Assembly (NCBI GenBank): GCA_022566315.1 | Contig: JADFJC010000027.1 | Span: 1-33,539 of the forward strand | Source: Planctomycetota bacterium | GTDB lineage: Bacteria; Planctomycetota; Phycisphaerae; Sedimentisphaerales; Anaerobacaceae | DNA: 33,539 nucleotides | Reading direction: 5' to 3' | Part shown: one piece after another, positions 7,711-17,400 of the stretch | Layout of the letters: each line of letters begins with the position of its first letter | Position numbering within the stretch: position 1 is the first letter of the stretch | Translations under genes and position numbers: made by a program | Notes under the pieces: generated by a model | Databases searched by the model: none | The model's input: the letters and a program-made list of their open reading frames with translations, nothing else | Told to the model about the DNA's origin: nothing

Positions 7711-8721
7711 TTATTCCACAAATTCCCTGAATCGTTCCTCCATTTGCTCTTTGTTTCTCAACCCTTCGTAAACAATCACGAGGAACCTGAAATGCGCCCT
7801 TTCGCCCGGTTTAAGCGTAAGCCGAAGCGGCTGTACAGGATTTTTCTTATATTTGCTTTGCCTTTGAAAATCACCCTGTCCCAACGGATTAGCGGAAAAC
7901 AGACCGTAATTTCTCACATGCCAATAAGTGGGATAGTTGATACTCGCCGGATGGTTAAGAATAGCCACGCCAACCACTTTTCCTTCTCTTATTCCCTGCA
8001 AAGCGACCCATCTCGCACGCTTACCCCACACATTTTTCGCCGTTTCATCACCATTGGAGCTGAAGTACCTGCCGGTCCCGGAAACTGATTCTTTCGGTAA
8101 TGGCTGTCCCTCCCGCAGTTTCAATTTCGCCTCACCCTCTCTCAAACAGTCAGCAACCCTAATCGCAAACACACCCTCTTCGATATCATCAAACACCACC
8201 TCTATTTCTCTGGCCGTAAGGTCAATTCTAAAATCAATGGCATATTCATCCTCACCTGCCAGAAAGACCATACTCCTGTTTTCTTCCAGCAATACCTTAC
8301 CGTCCTGGTCTGTCCAATGTATGATAGTTGAAAGTCTCCCTTTGCCTGTCCCACCGGCCACTTCCGTTGTTTTTATGTGTTTGATCTGCGGGGGCGGCGA
8401 AGTGTTATTCCAAAAGTTGGTTCCATTGACCTTGTCAACGGCAAAGAAAATACCAACGTGATGCGAATGGTCGTTACTGCCGCCCTTCATTTCAACCAAC
8501 GGCTCTCTGCGGGTTACTACAATTCCCGAAGGGCTGCGCAGCGGAACCAGCATCGGCTTGGTTAGTTCGTTTCCATAAATATAACTCGTAAAGTGCTTTC
8601 CACCAACCATCACATCAATTCTGTTTTTGCCTTTTATAAACTCTACTTTCGGCACCCTCTGATTTCCTAACGCCGCAACGGCCAGCACAAGCACTAACAA
8701 AACCGCAGTAGTTCTTTTCAT
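7711..8721 (-). CDS. PmoA/DUF6807 family exported protein
   Basis: Belongs, by recognition of its pattern, to the family databases label PmoA or DUF6807, common in planctomycetes and Verrucomicrobia next to Gfo/Idh/MocA genes. Despite the label there is no good reason to assign methane oxidation; a role in sugar or glycan metabolism is inferred from context. Visible family features are YGNELTKPMLVPLRSPSG, SNDHSHHVGIFFAVD with clustered histidines (a possible metal or ligand site), and WHVRNYGLFSANPLG near the C-terminus. The N-terminus from MKRTTAVLLVLVLAVAALG is a signal peptide. The ATG at 8721 is preferred because AAAAAGG lies just upstream and the signal peptide begins there; the frame extends ten codons to 8751. 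It sits 88 bases before the oxidoreductase gene on the same strand, so an operon is likely. Confidence 0.85.
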   Translation of the reverse strand: MKRTTAVLLVLVLAVAALGNQRVPKVEFIKGKNRIDVMVGGKHFTSYIYGNELTKPMLVPLRSPSGIVVTRREPLVEMKGGSNDHSHHVGIFFAVDKVNGTNFWNNTSPPPQIKHIKTTEVAGGTGKGRLSTIIHWTDQDGKVLLEENRSMVFLAGEDEYAIDFRIDLTAREIEVVFDDIEEGVFAIRVADCLREGEAKLKLREGQPLPKESVSGTGRYFSSNGDETAKNVWGKRARWVALQGIREGKVVGVAILNHPASINYPTYWHVRNYGLFSANPLGQGDFQRQSKYKKNPVQPLRLTLKPGERAHFRFLVIVYEGLRNKEQMEERFREFVE

Positions 8722-8770
8722 AATACAACCTTTTTTACTTCGGTATTCCATATTATATATTCCTCGTGCC

Positions 8771-8796
8771 CATTCCGAGCGCAGTCGAGGAATCTC
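8771..8796. repeat. Dispersed CATTCCGAGCG-type repeat, copy 2
   Basis: CATTCCGAGCGCAGTCGAGG followed by AATCTC, between the beta-helix and PmoA-family genes. Its first 14 bases match those of the copy at 6318. Confidence 0.5.
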
Positions 8797-8816
8797 AAAT
8801 TAATCAATATCGTAGA

Positions 8817-8831
8817 TCCGCCTACGGCGGA
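8817..8831. repeat. TCCGCC-N3-GGCGGA palindrome, copy 2
   Basis: A perfect 6-bp inverted repeat with a TAC loop, 13 bases after the stop of the beta-helix gene. The flank TCAATATCGTAGA is shared with the copy at 10065, so the repeat is longer than the palindrome. Confidence 0.65.
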
Positions 8832-8844
8832 ATCAATTGAAAAG

Positions 8845-9945
8845 TCATCTCTTTTCCAGCCAGTGCGCTGCCATAATAGCGAAATCTTTGAAATCCACCT
8901 TACAGTCACCGTTTATGTCTCCTGCAACAATCGTTTCGCAGACGGGCTGGCCAAAGTATGATTTGCTTGCTTCGGCAGTGCCGCCATAAGCCCCCATATT
9001 AATAATACCGCCATTTGGAAATGGTTCAAAACCGATGGGACTTGCCATATCCCCCGCATCAATACACGGACTCGTCACCTCGTCTTTCGTCCATCGTCTC
9101 TCGTTCGCATCCCATCGGCCCGCCTGAGATTTCAGATGATAATCACCCTTCAATTCTCCGAACCAGTCTCCAACTCGAACAAAGCACGGGTCCGCATCAA
9201 TATTACCCGTACCCCAATTCACATTACCTCCGCCAAAAATTCCACCGTCCACATCGGTGTATAGAATATTTACGGTTCCATCCACCCAAATCCCCATCGG
9301 ATTGTAGTAAATTATGCAATTTTCTATTGTGGTTGTGAACCCCTGCGAAACCCATATACCGGTTTCAAAGTTATGCGCAACAATGCAGTTTTTGATTAAT
9401 CCGTGACATTCACTAATTGCCGGGCCTATCCAATCGCTGTTAGGCCAATTATCGACTACCACGCAGTTGATGATTGTCCCATCACACGCTCGAATTACTG
9501 TACCTCTGGAAACCCTGTTACCCTGAAGTAAACAGTAACTAATCGTAGCATTTGTATGATTCTCACCTGTGGGGTCAATTATGTAGTCAACGCCGCTGAT
9601 CCAGCCGTTAATTTTAAAACCTGTAAGCGTACAGTTTGGTTCTTCGGTCCCAACAAATCCCGCACCGTAATCAATGATTGTCGCCGCGACGACATTGAAG
9701 TCGCCGGGATTGGTGCTTGTCAAAGTGATGTTTTTGCCATGAAACTTGACGAATTCTTTGTATAATCCCGGCTGGACAATGATGCTATCGCCATCATTAG
9801 AATCGTCAATGGCCGCCTGAATGTTATTGAAATCCGCAGGACCATCGTCATCAACGTAGATAGTTTTTCCTACAGCAGATATGCACAGCGCCCCCACTAA
9901 TAATACTGACATCAGCAGATAAGTTTTGGGATTGGTCGTTCGCAT
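8845..9945 (-). CDS. Exported right-handed beta-helix protein with C-terminal dockerin-like motif
   Basis: The protein begins with a signal peptide (about 1-26, ending SAVGK) and continues with IYVDDDGPADFNNIQAAIDD, the usual opening of planctomycete parallel beta-helix proteins related to NosD and pectate lyase folds. The repeating beta-helix coils run to about residue 260, with recurrent NCI/NCV turns (IINCVVVDNW, IKNCIVAHN, IENCIIYYN). The C-terminus GDINGDCKVDFKDF then IMAAHWLEKR is a single EF-hand-like calcium motif of dockerin type, which in this group may tether proteins to the surface or to each other. The substrate is unknown and no catalytic residues can be named. The ATG at 9945 has GAGGG upstream. 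It lies between the subtilase and PmoA-family genes on the same strand. Confidence 0.85.
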   Translation of the reverse strand: MRTTNPKTYLLMSVLLVGALCISAVGKTIYVDDDGPADFNNIQAAIDDSNDGDSIIVQPGLYKEFVKFHGKNITLTSTNPGDFNVVAATIIDYGAGFVGTEEPNCTLTGFKINGWISGVDYIIDPTGENHTNATISYCLLQGNRVSRGTVIRACDGTIINCVVVDNWPNSDWIGPAISECHGLIKNCIVAHNFETGIWVSQGFTTTIENCIIYYNPMGIWVDGTVNILYTDVDGGIFGGGNVNWGTGNIDADPCFVRVGDWFGELKGDYHLKSQAGRWDANERRWTKDEVTSPCIDAGDMASPIGFEPFPNGGIINMGAYGGTAEASKSYFGQPVCETIVAGDINGDCKVDFKDFAIMAAHWLEKR

Positions 9946-10064
9946 TTATAGCCCTCTTGCAAAGAACACAGGGGCCGCCTAAACTATAAGATTCTACCAA
10001 ATCGGCTCGGTTTGTGCCAATAAAAATTTCGCCTTTACACAAGGGCAACGTTCAATATCGTAGA

Positions 10065-10083
10065 TCCGCCGTCTTTTGGTGGA
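10065..10083. repeat. TCCGCC palindrome variant, copy 3
   Basis: TCCGCC (10065-10070) pairs with GGTGGA (10078-10083) with one wobble, around a GTCTTTT loop. It directly follows the subtilase stop codon and shares the upstream flank TTCAATATCGTAGA with copy 2. Confidence 0.6.
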
Positions 10084-10084
10084 A

Positions 10085-13000
10085 TCAACCGCCTTGGATG
10101 CGATCACCTGTAACCTGGACGTCATCTATGTTCCAGCCGGGATAGGTCACTGAATCATCTGTCGGGCCGATTCCCCAGCGGAAGTAAACCGTCGGCTGTC
10201 CATCCGCAACTGACGAGGGAACCACATACTCCACGAATCGCCAGGCCTCATCCGAGACATGAGAATAGCCCACTGTCCATATATCCACCCAATTGCTCCC
10301 GTCATTCGATACTTGCACATCGGCATAGTCATAAGGAGATTCAACCCCAAGCCACCGCCGGAAACTCAGCCTGATGTTCTCATATCCTTCACAATTAATG
10401 GCCCCGGTAGTGGCATACCGTGTATCCGTCAGATTATCGTCATAGTCACCGTCGAGCTTATATCCGATGACGTTCTCGCCGGTATAGCCGCTATTTGGGT
10501 CACCGTTCCATGAGCCTTGCCCCGTTGGAACTCCCCATGCCCATCCTTCGTCGAGCTGCCATCCGGGATCCGTATCCATGTTGGCGTAGTAGATGGCATC
10601 CGGCACCACTGTAACCGATACGCTTTGGCTGGTCTGCCGGATACCGTCTGTTACCAGGAAAGAGAAGGTATAAGTGTGAAAACTCTGGTCAACGGCTGGT
10701 TTCCAGAAAACTGTCAGGGTGTCCGCGTCATAATAGGCCCCTTCGGGTAAATTGCCCACAAAGAAGTCAAGGGGAACGTTCATTGGATTATAGGCGCTCA
10801 ATGTTAATTCGAGCCTTTCTCCGGGCCTGATCTCATCCGGTGCGTCTATGGGGTCCAGTTGAGGTATCTTTGAGGCCCATCCAGAGTTTTGGGGGTCATG
10901 CCTCGCCATACCCCAGTCGATCATCTCGGGGTCGTACGAGCCAGGCAGGTCAATGACGTGGAATTGATAATCATCGCCGTTGAACATCATCTCAATATCA
11001 CCGTCCTTATCGAGGTCCTCAAGCACGAGGGAGGTGTAAACGTCAGTAGACAGACCCAGCATTGGAAATCCCAGCGTAACTGAGCCATCTGACTCCCAGG
11101 CCATGATCGGTGCGCCGGTCGCACCCACCACCAGTTCCTTCTGTCCGTCACCATCAATATCGCCTATCAAAGGAGGACTGGATGACGCATTGCCCATGAC
11201 CGTCTTGGGAAATCCAGCATCGGACAATTCCCGGCCCTGATGGTCGAAGGCATGCACGAGACTGAATGTAAACCCGTCGGCTTCGACGTAGCTGCTGACA
11301 TAGACTTCACTGAATCCGTCACCGTCGATGTCTCCGATACTCAGTGCACCATCCTCGCCTAACAGGTCACCAACCATGGTTTTCCAGACCGTGCTGCCGT
11401 CAATATGGACTGCCATCACGCTGTCCTCAGTACAGAAGACGAGTTCCAGCTCCCCATCGGCGTCCAGGTCGGCGATGACCGTTCCCTTCTTACTTCCCCC
11501 TCGCCATCTCTTGATTTGCTGGCCATTGTGGTCCAGAATGAAGGTATAGATACGAGTAATACCGGGACCATATCCGCACAGGGCAATCTCCACGTCTCCA
11601 TCCCCGTCAAAATCTGCAACGCTCATGGGACCCTCTGAGGTGTACCGCCGCTGCCACAGAAACGTCCCGTCGCCCTGGATGGCAAACAAACCGTCACTTT
11701 CTCTGGATTCTGCATCAAGGGCGATGATAATTTCGCTGTCGCCGTCACCGTCAAGGTCCGCAAGGATGGGGTTGCCGACAATGTAGGCGTACCAGTAACT
11801 GCCGACCTCCACAGGCCAATCGCCATCTACCACCTTGCCGGTCTCAACATGCAGGGCAGTAGCCATGACATTGTAGTCGTCCACTACAATTATTTCGTAG
11901 TCGCCGTCACCGTCGATGTCTCCCACCGCCATGCCTGAGGCAATCATCGAATCCAGAAGGCCAAAACCGAGGGCTTTGGGCCAACCGGGAAGGGGTGTTC
12001 CATCGTCTTTCCAGATGGTTATTGCCCCTTCGTAATTGAAGTCGCTCCATGTGACCGACGCCTCGACTATCTCGTTTCGTCCGTCCCCATCTACGTCGAG
12101 GCATAACGGGCTGCCTAAGTACCACTCGTCTGCATCTTCGCCTTCCTCCTGCATCGGCCAGGGGGCCTGGCTGGATGCAAATTTCAAGCCAAATGTCTTG
12201 CGGTCGATGTGCGTGGACCCCTCCGTAGTAACGCTAAGGCGCAATTCGAATACGCCCGCGCCGGGATTGGTAAATGACAAATGGACAAGACCGTTGGGAT
12301 CTATAGGGGCACTGTTTTCGTCGATCAATATCCAGTCGTTGTTTCCGTATTGCGTGTACTCCAACCGATAGGAGTCCCCATGGACAAACAGAACCATGGG
12401 AATGCTGTTGACATCCGGCGCAAATATCTGTTCCTGTCTTGGCTCGACGATCTCACCTAAGGGATGCCTTTGGTCTGCCGCTATAAGGGCTTGATAGGCG
12501 TTGACACGTCCTGTTCCGATGTAGCCCTGAATGGGATCGATATTCCCGTAGTACACAGGGTCAGTAGTGTTTTCTAAGATGGCTCTGACCTCCACATGTG
12601 TTAGTTCCGGCCGATGCGCCAGCACCAACGCCCCTACGGCTGCTACATAGGGAGAGGAGAATGAAGTTCCCGCGGTGGCAATATATTTGCCGTTCAAATC
12701 GGTTGTAACAATGTCCGTGCCCGGTGCGGTGATATCCACCCAGGTTCCGAAACTGCTATGACCGGTCTTGATGTCTTCGCCATTCGTGGAGGCAACCGCC
12801 ATGACATTGTAATAGGCTGCCGGATAGTTCGGTTTGGTCGTGTCGTCGTTGCCGGCGCTGGCTGAGAGCAGAACGCCCTGAGCAAAGGCGTTGTCAATCG
12901 CTTCCTTGACGATTGGATCACCATCAGGGCCGAATTCGTCGGCACCAAAACTCATGTTCAAGACATGGGCGCCATTAGCCGCTGCATAATCCAGGGCCGC

Positions 13001-14137
13001 AGCCACCTCGGCAGAGGTGAACTCAAGACTCAACCGCAAGGCCATTATGCTGCAGTGCCAGTTGATGCCGGAAACCCCTTCACCGTTATTGCCCACCGCG
13101 GCAATCACCCCGGAAACCTGTGTGCCGTGACCGTTAATGCCCCACCAGTCGATGCCTTCCGGAGTAACATCATTGTTGTCATCCCCAAAGTTCCACCCGT
13201 GGATGTCATCGATATAGCCGTTCTCATCGTCATCCACACCGTTATTGGGAATCTCGTCCTTGTTAACCCAGATATTGTCTTTCAGGTCGGGATGATTCAC
13301 ATCAACACCGGTATCCAGCACGGCGACCACGACATCGTGACTACCGGTTGAGATGTCCCAGGCGTCGGACATTTGGATCAGTTGATGGGCATACTGGTCG
13401 GGAAACTCCGGGTCATTGGGGTCAACGCAGGAGTGATAGATGTAGTTGGGCTGGGCATACTCCACCTCGGGATCCTTTTTGAGCTGGGCACAGATGGTAC
13501 GGACATCTTCGGCGGTTCTCAAAAGGTAGAACCGAGACAACTCGGCGTTCCTCAAACGCTGCGCGGGCGCCGTCGTTCCTCCTGCGGATGCGATACTGAA
13601 CCGGCCCAGTTTCTGACTTTGGGGTGTATTCTGATTTTCCAGCCGCTTGTGGACGCCCTTGAACACCGGAGAAGTTTCTGAGTACAGTCCATATTCAGTT
13701 TGAAGACGAAGGAGGATAGTTTTGTGTCTGGCCACTGTTGTAGGGTAGGGCCCGGAAAAAAGGGAAATTCCACTTGATTGGCCGGCCTTTAGCTTAACAA
13801 TAACCTCACCCGACACGTACTTTTGTTTGCCTGCGGCAGAGCTGACACGAGCCAACCGCCTCTGTTCTCGGTCAGTCGGGACTGCGAGGTCCTTTTCTGC
13901 AGAAGAGAGTTTTGCTCTCGTCCTTCGACGCGCTTCGCTTGCTCTGGACGACCCTGAGCCTGTCGAATGGGTCGATGTTCCGGCAGCCATAACCTGCACA
14001 GCAGCCACGCACAGACAGAAGACAGAAGACAGAAGACAGAGGACAGAAAACAAATGACAAATTTCTGACTTCCGACATCTGATTTCTGACTTCTGACATC
14101 CGGTCAGCCAGCTTTTGTTTGTGTTATTCACGCTCAT
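10085..14137 (-). CDS. Exported subtilisin-like (S8) serine protease with FG-GAP repeats and Ig-like domain
   Basis: A 1350-residue extracellular or surface protease. Order: signal peptide (about 1-52); a fervidolysin-like inhibitory propeptide (about 105-240, KYVSGEVIVKLK to PEVEYAQPNYIY); the S8 catalytic domain with Asp275 (AVLDTGVDVNHPDL), His337 (NGHGTQVSG) and Ser492 (GTSFSSPYVAA); about eight FG-GAP/VCBS calcium blades (675-1060, DIDGDG motifs); an Ig/cadherin-like domain (about 1090-1178); and a MAM- or lectin-like end (about 1185-1345). The triad is complete, so activity is expected. The ATG at 14137 has an AGAGGAAG ribosome site. Oddly, the signal-peptide core is encoded by 7-bp microsatellite DNA (14015-14049), and residues about 56-73 by a 53-bp palindromic repeat also found in another gene. 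The native substrate is unknown. Confidence 0.94.
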   Translation of the reverse strand: MSVNNTNKSWLTGCQKSEIRCRKSEICHLFSVLCLLSSVFCLCVAAVQVMAAGTSTHSTGSGSSRASEARRRTRAKLSSAEKDLAVPTDREQRRLARVSSAAGKQKYVSGEVIVKLKAGQSSGISLFSGPYPTTVARHKTILLRLQTEYGLYSETSPVFKGVHKRLENQNTPQSQKLGRFSIASAGGTTAPAQRLRNAELSRFYLLRTAEDVRTICAQLKKDPEVEYAQPNYIYHSCVDPNDPEFPDQYAHQLIQMSDAWDISTGSHDVVVAVLDTGVDVNHPDLKDNIWVNKDEIPNNGVDDDENGYIDDIHGWNFGDDNNDVTPEGIDWWGINGHGTQVSGVIAAVGNNGEGVSGINWHCSIMALRLSLEFTSAEVAAALDYAAANGAHVLNMSFGADEFGPDGDPIVKEAIDNAFAQGVLLSASAGNDDTTKPNYPAAYYNVMAVASTNGEDIKTGHSSFGTWVDITAPGTDIVTTDLNGKYIATAGTSFSSPYVAAVGALVLAHRPELTHVEVRAILENTTDPVYYGNIDPIQGYIGTGRVNAYQALIAADQRHPLGEIVEPRQEQIFAPDVNSIPMVLFVHGDSYRLEYTQYGNNDWILIDENSAPIDPNGLVHLSFTNPGAGVFELRLSVTTEGSTHIDRKTFGLKFASSQAPWPMQEEGEDADEWYLGSPLCLDVDGDGRNEIVEASVTWSDFNYEGAITIWKDDGTPLPGWPKALGFGLLDSMIASGMAVGDIDGDGDYEIIVVDDYNVMATALHVETGKVVDGDWPVEVGSYWYAYIVGNPILADLDGDGDSEIIIALDAESRESDGLFAIQGDGTFLWQRRYTSEGPMSVADFDGDGDVEIALCGYGPGITRIYTFILDHNGQQIKRWRGGSKKGTVIADLDADGELELVFCTEDSVMAVHIDGSTVWKTMVGDLLGEDGALSIGDIDGDGFSEVYVSSYVEADGFTFSLVHAFDHQGRELSDAGFPKTVMGNASSSPPLIGDIDGDGQKELVVGATGAPIMAWESDGSVTLGFPMLGLSTDVYTSLVLEDLDKDGDIEMMFNGDDYQFHVIDLPGSYDPEMIDWGMARHDPQNSGWASKIPQLDPIDAPDEIRPGERLELTLSAYNPMNVPLDFFVGNLPEGAYYDADTLTVFWKPAVDQSFHTYTFSFLVTDGIRQTSQSVSVTVVPDAIYYANMDTDPGWQLDEGWAWGVPTGQGSWNGDPNSGYTGENVIGYKLDGDYDDNLTDTRYATTGAINCEGYENIRLSFRRWLGVESPYDYADVQVSNDGSNWVDIWTVGYSHVSDEAWRFVEYVVPSSVADGQPTVYFRWGIGPTDDSVTYPGWNIDDVQVTGDRIQGG
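13922..13974. repeat. 53-bp palindromic element, copy 1, inside the subtilase gene
   Basis: Identical at 52 of 53 positions to 29428-29480. It has an outer CTTCGAC / GTCGAA pairing and an inner GCTC(A/T)GG / CCTGAGC hairpin; this copy carries the mismatched T. On the coding strand it reads as a Ser/Gly/Arg-rich linker between the signal peptide and the propeptide. Confidence 0.85.
14015..14049. repeat. 7-bp microsatellite in coding sequence
   Basis: Five units of ACAGAAG or close variants (ACAGAGG, ACAGAAA). On the minus strand they encode Leu/Ser/Val/Phe/Cys residues that form the hydrophobic core of the subtilase signal peptide. Confidence 0.85.
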
Positions 14138-14468
14138 TTTATCTTCCTCTCTTCACGGGCAACACCTTTGGGATGTTCTCGAAGCAGCGGCAGGCACATT
14201 TATGGTTTGGGAACACAGTTTCTCTACTCCTCAGATACCCATCTGCACATACGAGAACTGTTACCATTATACTAATAAACGGAATCCTCAAAGTCAACAA
14301 AAAAATGGTACGCGATTACCCGTTTTAGCCTGTAGTAATGAAAAGGTCTCCGTATGCTTGTAAAATGGGGCTACATCGAACCAGATACACCCATATTTTT
14401 AGACGTAACCGAAATAGCCAATCCACGGACAAAAAAAATGAGTAACCGTTCAGGGTTTTTCAATCTGA
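14138..14468. other. Intergenic region upstream of the subtilase gene
   Basis: No gene was seen in these 331 bases. The only sign of regulation is the possible minus-strand promoter at 14266-14297. Nothing resembling a terminator for the subtilase's upstream neighbour is clear. Confidence 0.5.
14266..14297 (-). promoter_or_regulatory. Possible sigma70-type promoter for the subtilase gene
   Basis: On the minus strand a perfect TATAAT (14271-14266) follows TTGACT (14297-14292), but the 20-bp spacing is longer than the usual 16-18. It would give a leader of about 120 nt. Weak support. Confidence 0.3.
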
Positions 14469-17400
14469 CTACCGTGCAAGGAGATTTACGGCCCGAACGG
14501 TCCGAGCACGCTGCTCGATCTCAGGCGGCAGGGAGCCTTTGAACCAGGCCTTGGCGCGGTATCTGAACTCATCGCCCCTGGGCAGGAACTTGAGGGGACC
14601 CAGACGCATCGCAAGCGGTCGATTATTCGACGGAGCGGTATTCGGGATTTCGTGACAGCCCACACAGGACTTGGTCTCATCGGCTCGGGTATAAATCCAC
14701 GTCAACTGGTTGCCGAGCACGCGACGGTTGCTGTCGAGTACCTGGAAGTGAAGCAGCCTGTCGGCGGGCACTTCGACGAAGAACGACCCGTCGGGGGCGA
14801 GCGGTGCCGTGCCGAGCACCCGGGCGAATGTCCCGCCGTGGTTCTTCCAGACTTCGTGTAGATTGGTCTGCGTACTGTGGCGGGCCACAACAGGCACGCC
14901 CTCCACCAACCGGATCAACCGGCCTCGCGCGGCAACATCCTTCTCCTGAGACGTATAGACCGAGGCACACACGAAGTGACCGCTATATCCCTGATGCCGC
15001 TCCTTGCTAACCAAAATTGGCGGGCGAGCACGCGCGGCTATCGGGCGGGCCTCGAAATCGGCGGCGGAAGGATCGTTGTAGAGCAGTGTCAGCTTCTTAC
15101 TCTGTGGGTCGTACACGTAGATGCCCAGATCGACCTTCGTGCGGTCTGGTGTCTTAAGCGTGGAAGCGCACAGTATCCGCCCGTCAGGCAGGGGAAACGG
15201 AGTAGTGTAGGAGCGAGTCTTGTTGTCGGGTGTGATAATTTGCTCCGCGTAGCGGCTCGGACCTACCAGCGTCAATCCTCCCTGTGTTACCACCACTATG
15301 TGCCGGCCGTCGGGCATCGGCTGGGGTTGAGTCATCCGCAGAACGCGATGCGTCAGTGGGGCTTCCTGCCCGTCCGCCGGAGTCCGGGGGCCGTGATCGA
15401 AGTCGCGCCAGAACACCCGCCGCTCTGGGCCGTAAAGCACCATGTCCCGCGTCCCGTCGGGATTGACGGCGTGAAGTGTCAATTCGGTCTTGTTGCGAGA
15501 ATAGAAGACTTCCAGGCGGCTGAACACAACTCGTCCGTCGAGCAGGACCGCCGGTTCATTGTCCCGGCCGATGTTCGTGGCAATCAGGTGAATATCCGTG
15601 CCGTCGGGATTCATCACGTGCAGGGAAGCGCAGGGATAGCCGTGATACTCATCGCGGATGCCGGAACGACTCGATGTAAAAACGATTCGACCGTCCGGCA
15701 GGTAAGCCGGCCCGACGTCGTGATAGGGTCCATAGGTAAGCTGTTCAAGCTCCGAGCCATCCACGTTGATGCGATAGATATGCCACCACGGATCTTCCTG
15801 GCCGCGATAAGTAAATATCACATATTTGCCGTCCCAGGAGAGTTCAGGCTCGGCGACATAACCGTCTCCAAAGCGAGTCAGCGGTGTTACCGTGCCGTCG
15901 GGTCGAGGCGGGCGCAGAACGTAAAGGTTTCGTCCGGGCCGGTAGGCCGGACCTGAATCGGTTACCACGTATGTCTGCCGCCAGCGATCAGCCTGTTCGA
16001 CCGTGCCTATCGTGTTCGGGATGCTGTTGTCGCCTTTGATAAAGACAATGGCCTCGAATCCCGAATCGCCGGATGCACTTTCAGGTACCACAACGGGTTT
16101 GTAATATGGCCCGGTGCCCATCTCGTCCGAAGGCCCTTCGAGAATGCGCAGGGCATCTCTTGCCACAAGACGCGTGCTGTGGAACGGATGATTTCGCGCC
16201 GCTCGCTTCAAAGCGAGTCTCGCCGTCTCGTTGCCCATATCCGCCAGCGCTTCGGCTGCGGCGTGCCGGACTTCCAAAACAGAGCCTTCATCCTCAAGTA
16301 TCTGAACGATGAGGTCTGTGTGTTGGTGGGCACCAAGCAGTCCAAGAGCACGTATGAGGCCTTGCCGCCAGCGCGGCGCCGGGTCGGCGTATTCCTCGTC
16401 CTTGAAGGTCCCGCTGTAGCCGTATTCGGCTTCGGCCTTCGCTTGTGCCAGTATCTCCGCAATCGGCTCGATGGCACGTTTGTCACCGAGCCACGCGAGT
16501 GTTTTGGCTGCGTTCAGTCGCACCCAGCCATCTTCGTGCCTCAGCAGAGCGAGCAGCCGCGGTATATCTTCCTTTTCAGTGCAAACCGCAGGCAGCCAGG
16601 TCGCCATCCGGCCGGCATAGAATTGAGGCCATTGCCGAGCCTGGCGCGCTTTTGGGACTCGTCGAGGTTGCCCCAGCAGTTCGAAGGCATGCTCGCACGC
16701 TTGCCGGCGCAAGCCCGATAGCTCCAGCAGATGCCGTGTCAATAGGTGGCCTACTTCAGGTTCGTACAGCAGAAACGTGTCGTGGTCGCCCGGCAGGTTC
16801 GCCATTATCAAAGGAGCTATCTCCCGCAGAGCGGCCCGCTCGGATGGAGAGTCCCCAAGCAAACGGCACAGCGAAAAGGCTATGTGGTAGGGGGTTTCGA
16901 GCATCCTATCTTCGGAAGGGAAACCCATCTTGTCGTCCCGCGGAAGATCGCAGGGATCGCTGCCGTCCAACTTTTTGCCGTATTTGCGATACGCTGCAAA
17001 CAGAGCCGGAACGGCGAGCCTATCATCGAAATCACCCAACGCATCGGCGGCGTAGCGCGCCCAATAAGTGTTATCGAGCAGTTCCAGCAGGTATGAGAAC
17101 CCGGCCTCGTCCTGCAATCGTCCCAGAGATCGGATGCCCGCACGAGCCATCGGACGATACTCACCGCCTGACGGGGGAATCGGCCCCAAACATCGCAGGA
17201 TTGCCTCCGTCGCGCCAGAACCTCCCAGTGTGCCCAAAGCACGAAGGCCACGCTCGCACTTCCATATGACGGAGTCGATGGGGGGAGTCTCACTACCGGT
17301 GCCACCGCCGACCTGGATTTCAAAGAATGTCGTGGGATAGGTCGGATTGACCGAGCCGTAGCTGGTGATGCGGACGTACCGGACGAGACGCGGCGAAAAC

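Noticed and set aside
7711-8721. Methane monooxygenase subunit
   Set aside because: The PmoA family name is misleading; the protein is a soluble exported DUF6807 protein without the membrane helices of particulate methane monooxygenase.
14877-15956. Plus-strand 359-codon open frame
   Set aside because: It is antisense to the HzsA-related gene, has no signal or domain features, and follows the codon pattern of the minus-strand gene.
16445-17269. Plus-strand 274-codon open frame
   Set aside because: Also antisense to the HzsA-related gene; Arg/Pro/Ala-rich composition typical of a shadow frame in GC-rich DNA.
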